Made by a program: the position numbers and the translations under genes. A stretch of 64,000 nt of DNA from an uncultured Bacteroidales bacterium (GTDB taxonomy: Bacteria; Bacteroidota; Bacteroidia; Bacteroidales; Bacteroidaceae), in assembly GCA_902799685.1 (NCBI GenBank), contig CADCBO010000020.1:1-64000 (forward strand), read 5' to 3'. The first letter of the stretch is position 1. Every line of letters starts with the position of its first letter. The notes beneath the pieces are model-generated. The model ran no database searches. It was not told the DNA's origin and saw only the letters and a list, made by a program, of their open reading frames with translations. Of this stretch, positions 1-6,956 are shown one piece after another.

Positions 1-529
1 CCATTGACACCTTGGTCTTATATCTGTATTCTATAAAAACGTCACCATTATCATCCATACTAACACCTGGCAGCTTAAGCAGGACATCGCCAACTCTATT
101 CAACTCTGCCTGCCCAATAGGCATTGTAACAGTGTCATTCAAATGGAAATATAAATCTGATACAAATTCCGTATCAGCAACACACTTGATGTCTACTTCC
201 TGTTGCCGACTTCTGGAAACAGAATCTTTTACAGCCCAATACAACAGCCAGAATTCCACATCCTTGGTGTTCATCTTCTTTTTCTCACCAAAGAATTGAG
301 AAAAATAATTTCCCTCTTCATCCTTATACACATCGTGCTTAAGCAAAAACGATTCTATTGTTTCACCTTCAGGCAGTGAGACCGGCAGAGTTATCTGTGC
401 CACGGAATCTGCAACCGTTTTAGCACTGGCAGCGGTTGCAACTGGACTCTTAGGTTGTTGTGCACTAGCGGTAATGCAGAGCGAAAACAATAAAGATACC
501 ATTAAAAACAGATAGACGTTCCTTCTCAT
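1..529 (-). CDS. exported protein with plug-like motif, partial (C-terminus off window)
   Basis: The reading frame starts at an ATG at 529 and runs leftward off the window with no stop, giving about 176 residues. The start MRRNVYLFLMVSLLFSLC...ASAQ is a signal peptide with likely cleavage after ASA. The mature part begins with a Pro/Ala-rich linker, then a region of unknown type. Near residues 150-165 it carries LLKLPGVSMDDNGDVFI, which resembles the 'LkklPGv.vd.dGnv' stretch found in the plug region of TonB-dependent receptors of Bacteroidota; that is an inference from pattern only. The gene has a type II promoter (554-584), like three other genes of this cluster. Its function is not known. 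Confidence 0.75.
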   Translation of the reverse strand, partial: MRRNVYLFLMVSLLFSLCITASAQQPKSPVATAASAKTVADSVAQITLPVSLPEGETIESFLLKHDVYKDEEGNYFSQFFGEKKKMNTKDVEFWLLYWAVKDSVSRSRQQEVDIKCVADTEFVSDLYFHLNDTVTMPIGQAELNRVGDVLLKLPGVSMDDNGDVFIEYRYKTKVSM

Positions 530-553
530 AACGTATTTAATTTGTTTGTCTGC

Positions 554-584
554 TATCTAAACTGAAATATCTGGAAAATGCGTC
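554..584 (-). promoter_or_regulatory. type II cluster promoter (alternative sigma-like)
   Basis: On the minus strand this reads GACGCATTTT, then 10 bp, then CAGTTTAGATA, ending 24 bp before the ATG at 529. The same two blocks with the same spacing occur at 1911-1941, 3504-3534 and 6897-6927. No TAnnTTTG element lies between the motif and the start codon, so it is probably the promoter itself. Confidence 0.6.
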
Positions 585-637
585 TTGATAAAAAAGAAAA
601 ACAACTCCCCAGAAACTTTTTTTATTAATCATTTTTG

Positions 638-664
638 AGGTATAAATTTTTATACCTACATTTG
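638..664 (+). promoter_or_regulatory. promoter with overlapping palindromic operator of the DUF2442-HTH gene
   Basis: A perfect 20-bp palindrome, AGGTATAAATTTTTATACCT, spans 638-657. Its last base is the first base of an exact -7 element TACATTTG at 657-664. The ATG of the downstream gene is at 674. A palindrome touching the -7 of a gene that itself encodes a helix-turn-helix protein suggests autorepression. Confidence 0.6.
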
Positions 665-673
665 CCATAAGGT

Positions 674-1090
674 ATGGAGACCATTGCAAAACTTTGGTTC
701 GCTGACGGCAGGATATACATTCTGACCGACAAAGGCAACACCTACAGCCGTCCGCTGGAGGCGTTTCCTCTATTGCTTGAGGCCACACCGGAGCAACGCC
801 GGGAATACAATATTGGACTGGACGGAGAGGATATACGCTGGGAAGAGATTGATGAGGACATTCACATAAGCAGTTTCTTCCACACAGAAGAACCTAATCC
901 AAACAATGTCATAGCAGACATGTTTCGTCGTTTCCCTCAACTAAACGTTTCAGAGATGGCACGTTATATCGGAATAAATAAGAGCCTTCTGTCCCGTTAC
1001 ATTTACGGTATAAAGAAACCTTCCCAGAAACGTACTGACCAGATTCTTGATGCAATCCGTCAATTAGGTAGGGAAATGTCCGGTATTTAG
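674..1090 (+). CDS. DUF2442 domain protein with C-terminal helix-turn-helix
   Basis: This 138-residue cytoplasmic protein has a DUF2442-type N-terminal half (about residues 1-65: METIAKLWFADGRIYI..., with a two-strand pattern ending in GEDIRWEEIDEDI) and a C-terminal HTH of XRE type (about 85-135: LNVSEMARYIGINKSLLSRYIYGIKKPS). DUF2442 proteins are usually partners of DUF4160 proteins in toxin-antitoxin-like pairs. No DUF4160 gene is present here, so it is either an orphan antitoxin or a plain regulator. The ATG at 674 sits 9 bp after the -7 element. The palindromic operator at 638-657 makes autoregulation likely. Whether it also regulates the exported-protein cluster is unknown. Confidence 0.85.
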   Translation: METIAKLWFADGRIYILTDKGNTYSRPLEAFPLLLEATPEQRREYNIGLDGEDIRWEEIDEDIHISSFFHTEEPNPNNVIADMFRRFPQLNVSEMARYIGINKSLLSRYIYGIKKPSQKRTDQILDAIRQLGREMSGI

Positions 1091-1143
1091 AGTTTAGTAT
1101 AGACAAAAGGCTAATTTATCCTTTTGATGATTCTTTCAACTTA

Positions 1144-1176
1144 AGGCAATCTTGCTTTCAACAGATGATATCAGCC
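1144..1176 (-). pseudogene. 33-bp relic of a paralogous exported-protein gene
   Basis: The stretch at 1144-1176 matches 4144-4176 with only about three substitutions. In the intact gene (3950-4756) these bases encode the SSVESKIA region of the shared unknown domain. Here no frame surrounds it, so it looks like leftover DNA from a lost paralogue downstream of the FISUMP gene. Confidence 0.55.
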
Positions 1177-1187
1177 GCTTTATATTT

Positions 1188-1886
1188 TTACGGACAGACG
1201 GGACGGACAGATAGACCGCACATTCGCATTTGATTTAGCACTCCTTTGCCTCCCCAGAAATCTATTGACAGATAATAGGCGTAATCATCAATATCAACGT
1301 AGATATCATATTCATCCCAAGGATACCATATGCCGAGCGTGCTTGACCAATAATTACCTTGGGTACCACCTGGATTAGACAGGAATGTACTTCCAGCAAA
1401 AGGCAGAAATATGGAGCGACCCTCATATCCCAGGACCTTGCTTGTAAAAAGAGCACCCCATACGCCATTCTTTGTTCTTGGGCTCATGGTACAGCTGTCC
1501 AACAGCTCCCGCCATTCATCCGCAGTTGGAATACGCCATTTGCCACCCCATAGGATATGGGCCACATCATCCTTGGGTTCAAGCGTTGTCTTGTCATCAG
1601 TGAAACCCTCATAACCATAATGACTGTTTTTGCAGTACTTGGTCATACTGGTATCAGAACCGTTGCAATAGATGTAACTATCCCAAGAATAACCAGTCTC
1701 ATAAGATGTAACAGTCATCCCCCAGGCATATAAATCACCATACGATTCAGGTGTCTCTGCACCTACATTACATGTTGCCCACTTGACGCTCAACCCCAAA
1801 TCAACATACTCATGTTGGGCACTTGCTGGAATGCAAAGAGTCATCATTATTGATGTCAAAGCAAGCGACGGTATTATTTTTCTCAT
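1188..1886 (-). CDS. exported single-domain FISUMP-type protein
   Basis: The 232-residue product starts with a signal peptide (MRKIIPSLALTSIMMTLCIPASAQ). The rest is one FISUMP/DUF1566-like domain: HEYVDLGLSVKWATCNVGA at residues 25-43, a central LWGGKWRIPTADEWREL block near 112-128, an IFLPFAGS core, NYWSST, and a closing LSVRPVCP at the C-terminus. Such domains are thought to adopt a C-type-lectin-like fold and are common in exported proteins of gut Bacteroidales; the ligand is unknown. Its type II promoter is at 1911-1941. The domain also occurs in the gene at 9284-11110, in the decayed piece at 5706-5931 and in the lipoprotein at 52450-53775. Confidence 0.85.
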   Translation of the reverse strand: MRKIIPSLALTSIMMTLCIPASAQHEYVDLGLSVKWATCNVGAETPESYGDLYAWGMTVTSYETGYSWDSYIYCNGSDTSMTKYCKNSHYGYEGFTDDKTTLEPKDDVAHILWGGKWRIPTADEWRELLDSCTMSPRTKNGVWGALFTSKVLGYEGRSIFLPFAGSTFLSNPGGTQGNYWSSTLGIWYPWDEYDIYVDIDDYAYYLSIDFWGGKGVLNQMRMCGLSVRPVCP

Positions 1887-1910
1887 AATGCAACTGATTT
1901 GGTTTCCTGT

Positions 1911-1941
1911 TATCTAAACTGATCTATAAGGAAAATGCATC
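1911..1941 (-). promoter_or_regulatory. type II cluster promoter
   Basis: The minus strand reads GATGCATTTT, 10 bp, CAGTTTAGATA, ending 24 bp before the ATG at 1886. It matches 554-584 in both blocks, in spacing and in distance to the start codon. Confidence 0.6.
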
Positions 1942-1973
1942 TCCTGTTAAATAGAAATTTTTGTCATCATTGC

Positions 1974-2396
1974 TTAGTGGGATACTGATTTAGCCGCCTC
2001 ACGTAAAGGTATGGGTATACCTTTATACGGAGAACCTGAATCTGTATTCATTTCTACTTGAGGCAGATAATCCCATTCCTTCATCTTGATCTCAAAGAAG
2101 GTCGTGTCAATAGGAATATCTACGGTCTCATAACCAACAAATGGTATCTGCATCCTGTCATCAGGGTTGACCAGACGGAAATGAAAATTACCACCAAAAT
2201 CAGTGACTGTGTGAGCTACAACACAGTCCAAAGAATCAAGCTCCACTACGTTTACCCAAATCATGGGGCCTATACTATCACGAATGATACCTGATATCGT
2301 ATCACCCGCCTTAGGCTTGTCCTGAGCAAACACGGTGGTTACGGCTGCCTGAAAGAACAGCAATACCATGAGGGAAATGAGTTTTGACGCTTTCAT
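1974..2396 (-). CDS. exported carboxypeptidase-regulatory-like domain protein
   Basis: I chose the ATG at 2396, which gives 140 residues and starts a clean signal peptide (MKASKLISLMVLLFFQAAVTTVFAQ). A longer frame from 2489 would run through the promoter. The mature part is a single carboxypeptidase-D regulatory-like beta sandwich (about residues 28-112) with the diagnostic GD-I-SGIIRD start, a VTDFGGNFHF turn and the VGYETV strand. This fold is the usual N-terminal module of SusC-type receptors, but no receptor follows here. A short tail of 30 residues ends in AKSVSH. It lies 94 bp downstream of the TonB-like gene but has its own type I promoter. Confidence 0.8.
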   Translation of the reverse strand: MKASKLISLMVLLFFQAAVTTVFAQDKPKAGDTISGIIRDSIGPMIWVNVVELDSLDCVVAHTVTDFGGNFHFRLVNPDDRMQIPFVGYETVDIPIDTTFFEIKMKEWDYLPQVEMNTDSGSPYKGIPIPLREAAKSVSH

Positions 2397-2414
2397 ATAC
2401 TTTTGTTTTTGTGA

Positions 2415-2473
2415 CAAATGTAAGTATAGATAGATTGTCAAAACATCAATTAGCCGTTGCAATATCGTTGCAT
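2415..2473 (-). promoter_or_regulatory. type I cluster promoter with twin TTGCAA box
   Basis: On the minus strand an ATGCAA/TTGCAA pair with 5 bp between hexamers lies at 2457-2473 and a perfect -7 TACATTTG lies at 2422-2415. The -33 position is degenerate (ATG in place of TTG) and the spacing to the -7 is one base longer than in the four other copies. The start codon is at 2396. Confidence 0.65.
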
Positions 2474-2490
2474 TTGAGCTTGCGGACAAT

Positions 2491-3480
2491 TTAGTTCAGG
2501 CGGAAATTGATAGGGAGGTTAAATCTGACGCGACAGGGTTTGCCTTCTACTTTTCCGGGATTCCATTTGGGCATTACTGAGATGATTCGGATTGCTTCGG
2601 CGTCTAGTTGATTGAAAATGCTTGAGTACACTTGATCCCTATTCTGACCAGAGCTTTTCACGACCACAGGATTGGTTATGGAACCGTCTTCCTCAACGAT
2701 AAACTGGACAATGACTCTTCCTTGAATGCTGTCCTTGACCGCTGCGGCTGGATATATCATAGTATTTTTAATAAACTCAAACAGAGCCGAAGAGCCCTCG
2801 GGATATTCCGGTCCTTCTGGAACTAAAATATATACTCCATCCTGGCCCTGTATAATACCCGGATTTCTTTCCTTTTCATCAGTATCTATTATTTCAATCA
2901 AAATATCATTGCTTGCTTTAGGATCGTTTTCCGCCTGCTTGAATTTTACAACTTCATCCATCCAGATTTTATCAGGAATATCTGTAAACTCACCTGTCTG
3001 GCATTCTGCAATCTTATCCGGAATAAGGGCATAAGCATAATTGCCATCATAGATTTCCACCCAAATAACTTCATCATTATTATTATCGGTTTTAGTGTAA
3101 GGGACTGATGCATTCTTGAGAATGGTCTTAGCCGATGTCTCCAGTTTATCTGCTAGCTGCTGCTGGATGCTCTTAGTCATAACTTTGCCGGCATTCTTGT
3201 AAACAAGATTGTACTTACCTCCTTGTTTTACAAGAAATATCCCATATATAAATGAGCCGTACGGGTCTTTCATCACATAACCGCAATCATAACCTTTGGG
3301 AGCATATTTCTGCAGCTGCTCCTCTGTGTATGGCATGTTATTTACTACTATAAATATTGGAGGATAAACGGATGATGTTTCATTTTCTAATGGCTGATTG
3401 CTCTGTAAACCGGATGCTGAGCATACAACAGCAAACGTGCCTAATACAGCGAAACCTAAAATTAAAAGGATTCTTTTCAT
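2491..3480 (-). CDS. TonB C-terminal domain protein with unknown central domain
   Basis: The 329-residue product has an N-terminal hydrophobic segment (about residues 4-22) that may be a membrane anchor or a signal peptide. The middle (about 45-185) is the unrecognised domain shared with the two genes at 3950-4756 and 4767-5576: YTEEQLQKYAPKGYDCGYVMKD, YGIFLVK, YDGNYAYALIPDK and IPDKIWMDE. The last 95 residues are a TonB C-terminal domain: LFEFIKNTMIYPAAA, GRVIVQFIVEEDGS, LDAEAIRI, MPKWNPGKVEGKPCRVRF and LPINFRL. TonB C-domains bind the TonB box of outer-membrane receptors. A proline-rich periplasmic spacer is lacking, so a normal energy-transducing role is uncertain. The promoter is type II (3504-3534). 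Confidence 0.8.
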   Translation of the reverse strand: MKRILLILGFAVLGTFAVVCSASGLQSNQPLENETSSVYPPIFIVVNNMPYTEEQLQKYAPKGYDCGYVMKDPYGSFIYGIFLVKQGGKYNLVYKNAGKVMTKSIQQQLADKLETSAKTILKNASVPYTKTDNNNDEVIWVEIYDGNYAYALIPDKIAECQTGEFTDIPDKIWMDEVVKFKQAENDPKASNDILIEIIDTDEKERNPGIIQGQDGVYILVPEGPEYPEGSSALFEFIKNTMIYPAAAVKDSIQGRVIVQFIVEEDGSITNPVVVKSSGQNRDQVYSSIFNQLDAEAIRIISVMPKWNPGKVEGKPCRVRFNLPINFRLN

Positions 3481-3503
3481 ACCGCTTTCATTTTATTGTT
3501 CAC

Positions 3504-3534
3504 TCTCTAAACGGCATGATATTGGGAATACGTC
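3504..3534 (-). promoter_or_regulatory. type II cluster promoter
   Basis: The minus strand reads GACGTATTCC, 10 bp, CCGTTTAGAGA, ending 23 bp before the ATG at 3480. It is the most diverged of the four copies, but block spacing and distance to the start are kept. Confidence 0.5.
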
Positions 3535-3949
3535 CCGATTTCTGGAATTATTTCATAAAAGGTATGTAGATCACACCTGACTGCCTACAGGAGAGTTTTT
3601 TCTCGTTTTCTGTCCCATTTTCAGGTTAGGAACAATTTGTGTAGTGTCGGTGCTGTAATCGTATATTGTTATATATAAGCCTTTTAGGTGAACAACAAGT
3701 TACCAGTCATTCCAAATCCAATTATTCCAGTTTATTTTCGGGATATGACAACATCCCCAATTTTCATATATAAATATCTATATATTAATTAGTTATATAA
3801 TATTAATAAGGGGTTATTGTACCTCAAATTTTAATTGGAATAACTGGAATTGGAATGGAAACCGTTTTCTAGAGCTGAATGACACCCGTAATTTATAACT
3901 GAGATTTGTGACTGTTATTACTCGAGTTCGCGGGTTTTTAAGAAAGCAT
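3535..3949. other. AT-rich intergenic stretch with facing TTCCA repeats
   Basis: No gene is visible in these 415 bp. Repeats of TTCCA at 3709-3733 face the complementary TGGAA repeats at 3833-3857 across about 100 bp of very AT-rich DNA, which could form a long weak hairpin. It lies just downstream of the gene ending at 3950. Confidence 0.4.
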
Positions 3950-4756
3950 TTATTTATTCTTGAACTTAAGGTATTCTTCCTGCCAAATTTCATCAGGAAT
4001 ATCCTCAGAACCATTAGTCCAGAAATAAGCAGCATTATCGGGAGTAACAACGTAGGCGGTATTGCCATCATAGAAGGTTGCTACATGAATAACCACTCCA
4101 TTGCTTCTTACTGTATTGGCTGTATTATTGGGAACCCCGACATAGGCAATCTTGCTTTCAACGGATGACATCAGCTTTTTTGCCTGACGGGACTTGATGC
4201 TTCTGCTCTCTGTGTAGTCAAACTTCTTATACACCATGCTGTATTGCTTTCCTTCCTTGACAAGATATATGCCGTATAGATAGGTTCCCCATGGATTCTT
4301 CATGACGTACCCGCAAACGTAATCCTTTGGAGCATTCTTTTGAAGTTCCTCCATTGTGTATGATTCGCTTCCGATTATTCCACGGCCACGAGGACTGGTA
4401 TCATGTGTTGCAGAATTATCCAGCACCAACTCTTCTTCTTTCATCTTGATTTCAAAGAAGGTCTTGTCAATAGGAATATTTACCGTTTCATAACCAACGT
4501 AGGTTATCTGCATCCTGTCATCAGGGCTGACCAGACGGAAAGAGAAATTACCCGCCAAATCAGTGATGGTGTGAGCTACAATACGGTCCGATGAATCACG
4601 CTCCGTTACGTTTACCATCATCATGGGACCACCTTCTTCACGAATGATACCGGAGATTGTATCACCCGCCTTAGGCTTGTCCTGAGCAAACACGATGGTT
4701 GAGGCTGCCTGAAAGAACAGCAATACCGTGAGAGAAATGAGTCTTGAAGCTTTCAC
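3950..4756 (-). CDS. exported carboxypeptidase-regulatory domain plus unknown shared domain
   Basis: The likely start is a GTG at 4756, because from there the protein (268 residues) aligns with the ATG start of the paralogue at 2396 (MKASRLISLTVLLFFQAA...FAQ); a GTG at 4762 is the alternative. After the signal peptide comes a carboxypeptidase-regulatory-like sandwich (about residues 30-115: GDTISGIIREEGG, VTERDSSDRIVAHTITD, NFSFRLVSPDDRMQITYVGYETV). Then comes the unrecognised domain (about 130-268: MEELQKNAPKDYVCGYVM, YGIYLVKEGKQYSMVYKK, YDGNTAYVVTPD, IPDEIWQEEYLKF). The start lies 10 bp after the stop of the upstream paralogue, so the two form one operon from the type I promoter at 5595-5652. 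The function is unknown. Confidence 0.8.
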   Translation of the reverse strand: MKASRLISLTVLLFFQAASTIVFAQDKPKAGDTISGIIREEGGPMMMVNVTERDSSDRIVAHTITDLAGNFSFRLVSPDDRMQITYVGYETVNIPIDKTFFEIKMKEEELVLDNSATHDTSPRGRGIIGSESYTMEELQKNAPKDYVCGYVMKNPWGTYLYGIYLVKEGKQYSMVYKKFDYTESRSIKSRQAKKLMSSVESKIAYVGVPNNTANTVRSNGVVIHVATFYDGNTAYVVTPDNAAYFWTNGSEDIPDEIWQEEYLKFKNK

Positions 4757-4766
4757 TACCACTTTC

Positions 4767-5576
4767 CTATTTGTTTTCTAGGAATATAAGGATCTCCTGC
4801 TGCCAAGCTTCATCCTTTATTCCAGTGTATTCTCCGTTGGAAGTATCCCAAGTCCAGAAATGTGCCGCCTTATCGGGAGTAACGGCAAAAGCAACATCAC
4901 CGTCATAAATTATATCCACCTCATCAAGTCCATCATATACATTTACAATAATTGGAGTACTCACGGCTTTTTCAATATCGGCAATCTTTTTGTTGACCGA
5001 TGCTTCCAGGTCCATGGCCAAATCAGACTTTATACTTCTTGTCTCTGTCTTGTCGGCCTCCTTATAAACAAGACTGTACTTGCGGCCTTCCTTTACAAGG
5101 AATATACCCCACAGGTTTTTGCTCCATGCATTCCGCATGATATAACCGCAGACAAAACTCTCCGGAGCATATTGCTTAAGTTTCTCCATAAAGTCAGTCT
5201 TGGTTCCCACCATTCCGCGATCACGTGGATAAACCTCTTTCGTACCAATTACCTTCCGTTCCATCTTGATTTCAAAATGAGTCTTTTCAATAGGCAACGA
5301 GACATGCGGATAGCCTACATATGTTATTTCAATACTATCATCAGGGTTGACCAGACGGAAAGAGAAATGACCCTCAGCATCGGTGATGGCGTGAGCTATA
5401 ATACGGTCCGACAAATCACGCTCCGTAACGTTTACCATCAACATAGGCCCATCATCATCGGAAACCATACCGGTAATGATATCACCAGCCTTAGGTTTGT
5501 TCTGAGCAAACACGGTTACTGCCGATGCCTGGATTAAGAGCATCAACACAAAAGAAAGGATTCTTGTAGTCTTCAT
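4767..5576 (-). CDS. exported carboxypeptidase-regulatory domain plus unknown shared domain (first gene of pair)
   Basis: The ATG at 5576 (269 residues) starts a signal peptide MKTTRILSFVLMLLIQASAVTVFAQ; the frame upstream overlaps the promoter and is not used. The layout equals the downstream neighbour: a regulatory-like beta sandwich (GDIITGMVSDDDGPMLMV, VTERDLSDRIIAHAITD, HFSFRLVNPDDSIEITYVGY) followed by the unknown domain (KLKQYAPESFVCGYIM, WGIFLVKEGRKYSLVYK, RSIKSDLAMDLEASVNKKIA, YDGDVAFAVTPDKAAHFWT, DEAWQQEILIF). The pair is a tandem duplication. The type I promoter at 5595-5652 lies just upstream. Confidence 0.8.
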   Translation of the reverse strand: MKTTRILSFVLMLLIQASAVTVFAQNKPKAGDIITGMVSDDDGPMLMVNVTERDLSDRIIAHAITDAEGHFSFRLVNPDDSIEITYVGYPHVSLPIEKTHFEIKMERKVIGTKEVYPRDRGMVGTKTDFMEKLKQYAPESFVCGYIMRNAWSKNLWGIFLVKEGRKYSLVYKEADKTETRSIKSDLAMDLEASVNKKIADIEKAVSTPIIVNVYDGLDEVDIIYDGDVAFAVTPDKAAHFWTWDTSNGEYTGIKDEAWQQEILIFLENK

Positions 5577-5594
5577 AAGCTTTTGTTTTTGCGA

Positions 5595-5652
5595 CAAAGA
5601 TATACCCCCATTAACCCTGATACAAGGAAAAAGCGTTGCAAAAACGTTGCAA
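5595..5652 (-). promoter_or_regulatory. type I cluster promoter with twin TTGCAA box
   Basis: On the minus strand TTGCAA hexamers lie at 5652-5647 and 5641-5636 (5 bp between). Then come 10 bp, a -33 TTG at 5625-5623, a 20-bp spacer, and -7 TATCTTTG at 5602-5595. The box sits directly upstream of the -33 element, the usual place for an activator site. The geometry is identical at 7929-7986, 7991-8048 and 12195-12252. Confidence 0.75.
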
Positions 5653-5705
5653 TTTACTGTCGTCAATTGCTACCTTTGCTCGCCACGCCAGATAAAGCAA
5701 GCATT

Positions 5706-5931
5706 CTATGGGCAGACGGGGCGGATTGAATGGCTATATTCACGAACGCCGTACTTATATATGGACACGAATCTGTCCTTAGGATCATCCGTTTAAAGTA
5801 TCAAATGTCCAGGTACAGTTATCTTTCAGTTCCTGCCATTCCTCAACAGTGGGCATACGCCAATCGGCACCCCAATTAACGTGTGCCGCATCGTCCTCGG
5901 GCAATGCAAATAATAGGACTCTTCTTCTCAT
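5706..5931 (-). pseudogene. FISUMP-type gene with large internal deletion
   Basis: From the ATG at 5931 the frame reads MRRRVLLFAL (the start of a signal peptide) and jumps directly to PEDDAAHVNWGADWRMPT, which is the middle of a FISUMP domain. The first half of the domain is missing. The frame stops after DTLNG. Beyond that stop the same frame still encodes the end of the family, EYSHSIRPVCP, with its own stop at 5706. The block matches the same part of the gene at 9284-11110 (EPEDDAAHVNWGGNWRIPT). Its first codons overlap the stop of the gene at 5928-6866. Confidence 0.75.
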
Positions 5932-6866
5932 AATGCCTGTTGTATCAATGACAACATCTTCTGGACAGTAAGGTCACTCTCTTTGAGCTTGATTTCATAT
6001 TGTTTCCCGTCCTTGCTTACTTGAGGCTCAGTCACATTGTCATCGACAATGAACGAGACGTAATTCTCATCATCAGCAAAATCTGACAGGGCATAAATCC
6101 AGTGTGCTACCTGCTGAATGGTTCTCCCGTATTTTTCACGATACAATTCCCTGTATTCTTCCTTGAAGTCTTTGTCAGCAAATGTAAAAACCACATCCAG
6201 ATTGCTACTGGACAATTCGCTGCCGAATGACGAATAAAGGCTTAAATGCTTTATGGCGGCAGGTTTGTTGTCTTGTGTCCATGGTATTGATACAGACACA
6301 GTTATAGGTATGACTTCTTTAGAATAGAATCTCTTTATTGAATGGCGTAACGAATCCGCCACAACAATCTGTTTATCCAAGCGCTTAATGTCATTGCCCC
6401 TGACACCTTTCATAACCTCCTCGAATACCGATACTATGTCGCGACACATTCCGTATGGTGACCAGCATCTTGCACCGTCAAAGTTATAGAACATGAAATA
6501 CGTCTGGCCGTCAAGTCCCATATAATCGCTGACGTATGAAGACGTCATGACCGAATGTTTGGCAAGCAGTTTCAGTGAACGATACAATTCCCGGCTGCAC
6601 TTTACACTATATTTTTTGCCTTCTTGTGAAGTAACAGTCAAATCACCCCCATACATTACCAATGATTCCAATATGTCCGGGGAAATCATCATATCAGACG
6701 GCATGATGAAATTGACATCGGCATATTTGGTGAAATATTTATCTATGTCCTTGCTCCAACTCTCATAACCTATCTTAGAGATTGGTGAAAACAGGTCCTG
6801 CGCGCCGGCATTAAGGCAGGCAACAGCCATTATGAGCGAGCAAATAAGTAGGTTGGTCTTTTTCAT
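5928..6866 (-). CDS. exported protein of unknown function
   Basis: The ATG at 6866 gives 312 residues and a clean signal peptide (MKKTNLLICSLIMAVACLNAGAQ); the frame extends ten codons further upstream to 6896, but that would place the start closer to the promoter. No known domain is recognised. The body is mixed polar and looks soluble, with a DGARCWSPYGMCRDIV block (two Cys) near the middle and a coiled, charged C-terminus (KDGKQYEIKLKESDLTVQKMLSLIQQAL). The type II promoter lies at 6897-6927. Given the signal peptide it acts in the periplasm or at the outer membrane. Confidence 0.7.
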   Translation of the reverse strand: MKKTNLLICSLIMAVACLNAGAQDLFSPISKIGYESWSKDIDKYFTKYADVNFIMPSDMMISPDILESLVMYGGDLTVTSQEGKKYSVKCSRELYRSLKLLAKHSVMTSSYVSDYMGLDGQTYFMFYNFDGARCWSPYGMCRDIVSVFEEVMKGVRGNDIKRLDKQIVVADSLRHSIKRFYSKEVIPITVSVSIPWTQDNKPAAIKHLSLYSSFGSELSSSNLDVVFTFADKDFKEEYRELYREKYGRTIQQVAHWIYALSDFADDENYVSFIVDDNVTEPQVSKDGKQYEIKLKESDLTVQKMLSLIQQAL

Positions 6867-6896
6867 ATGCTCCAGTCTTTTTAAATTACGTTTCAA

Positions 6897-6927
6897 TATA
6901 TAAACGGCTCAACCTTCAAAATGCGTC
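6897..6927 (-). promoter_or_regulatory. type II cluster promoter
   Basis: The minus strand reads GACGCATTTT, 10 bp, CCGTTTATATA, ending 30 bp before the ATG at 6866. The upstream block is identical to that at 554-584. Confidence 0.55.
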
Positions 6928-6956
6928 TATATTCATTAAAAAAAAGACGCTATGTG

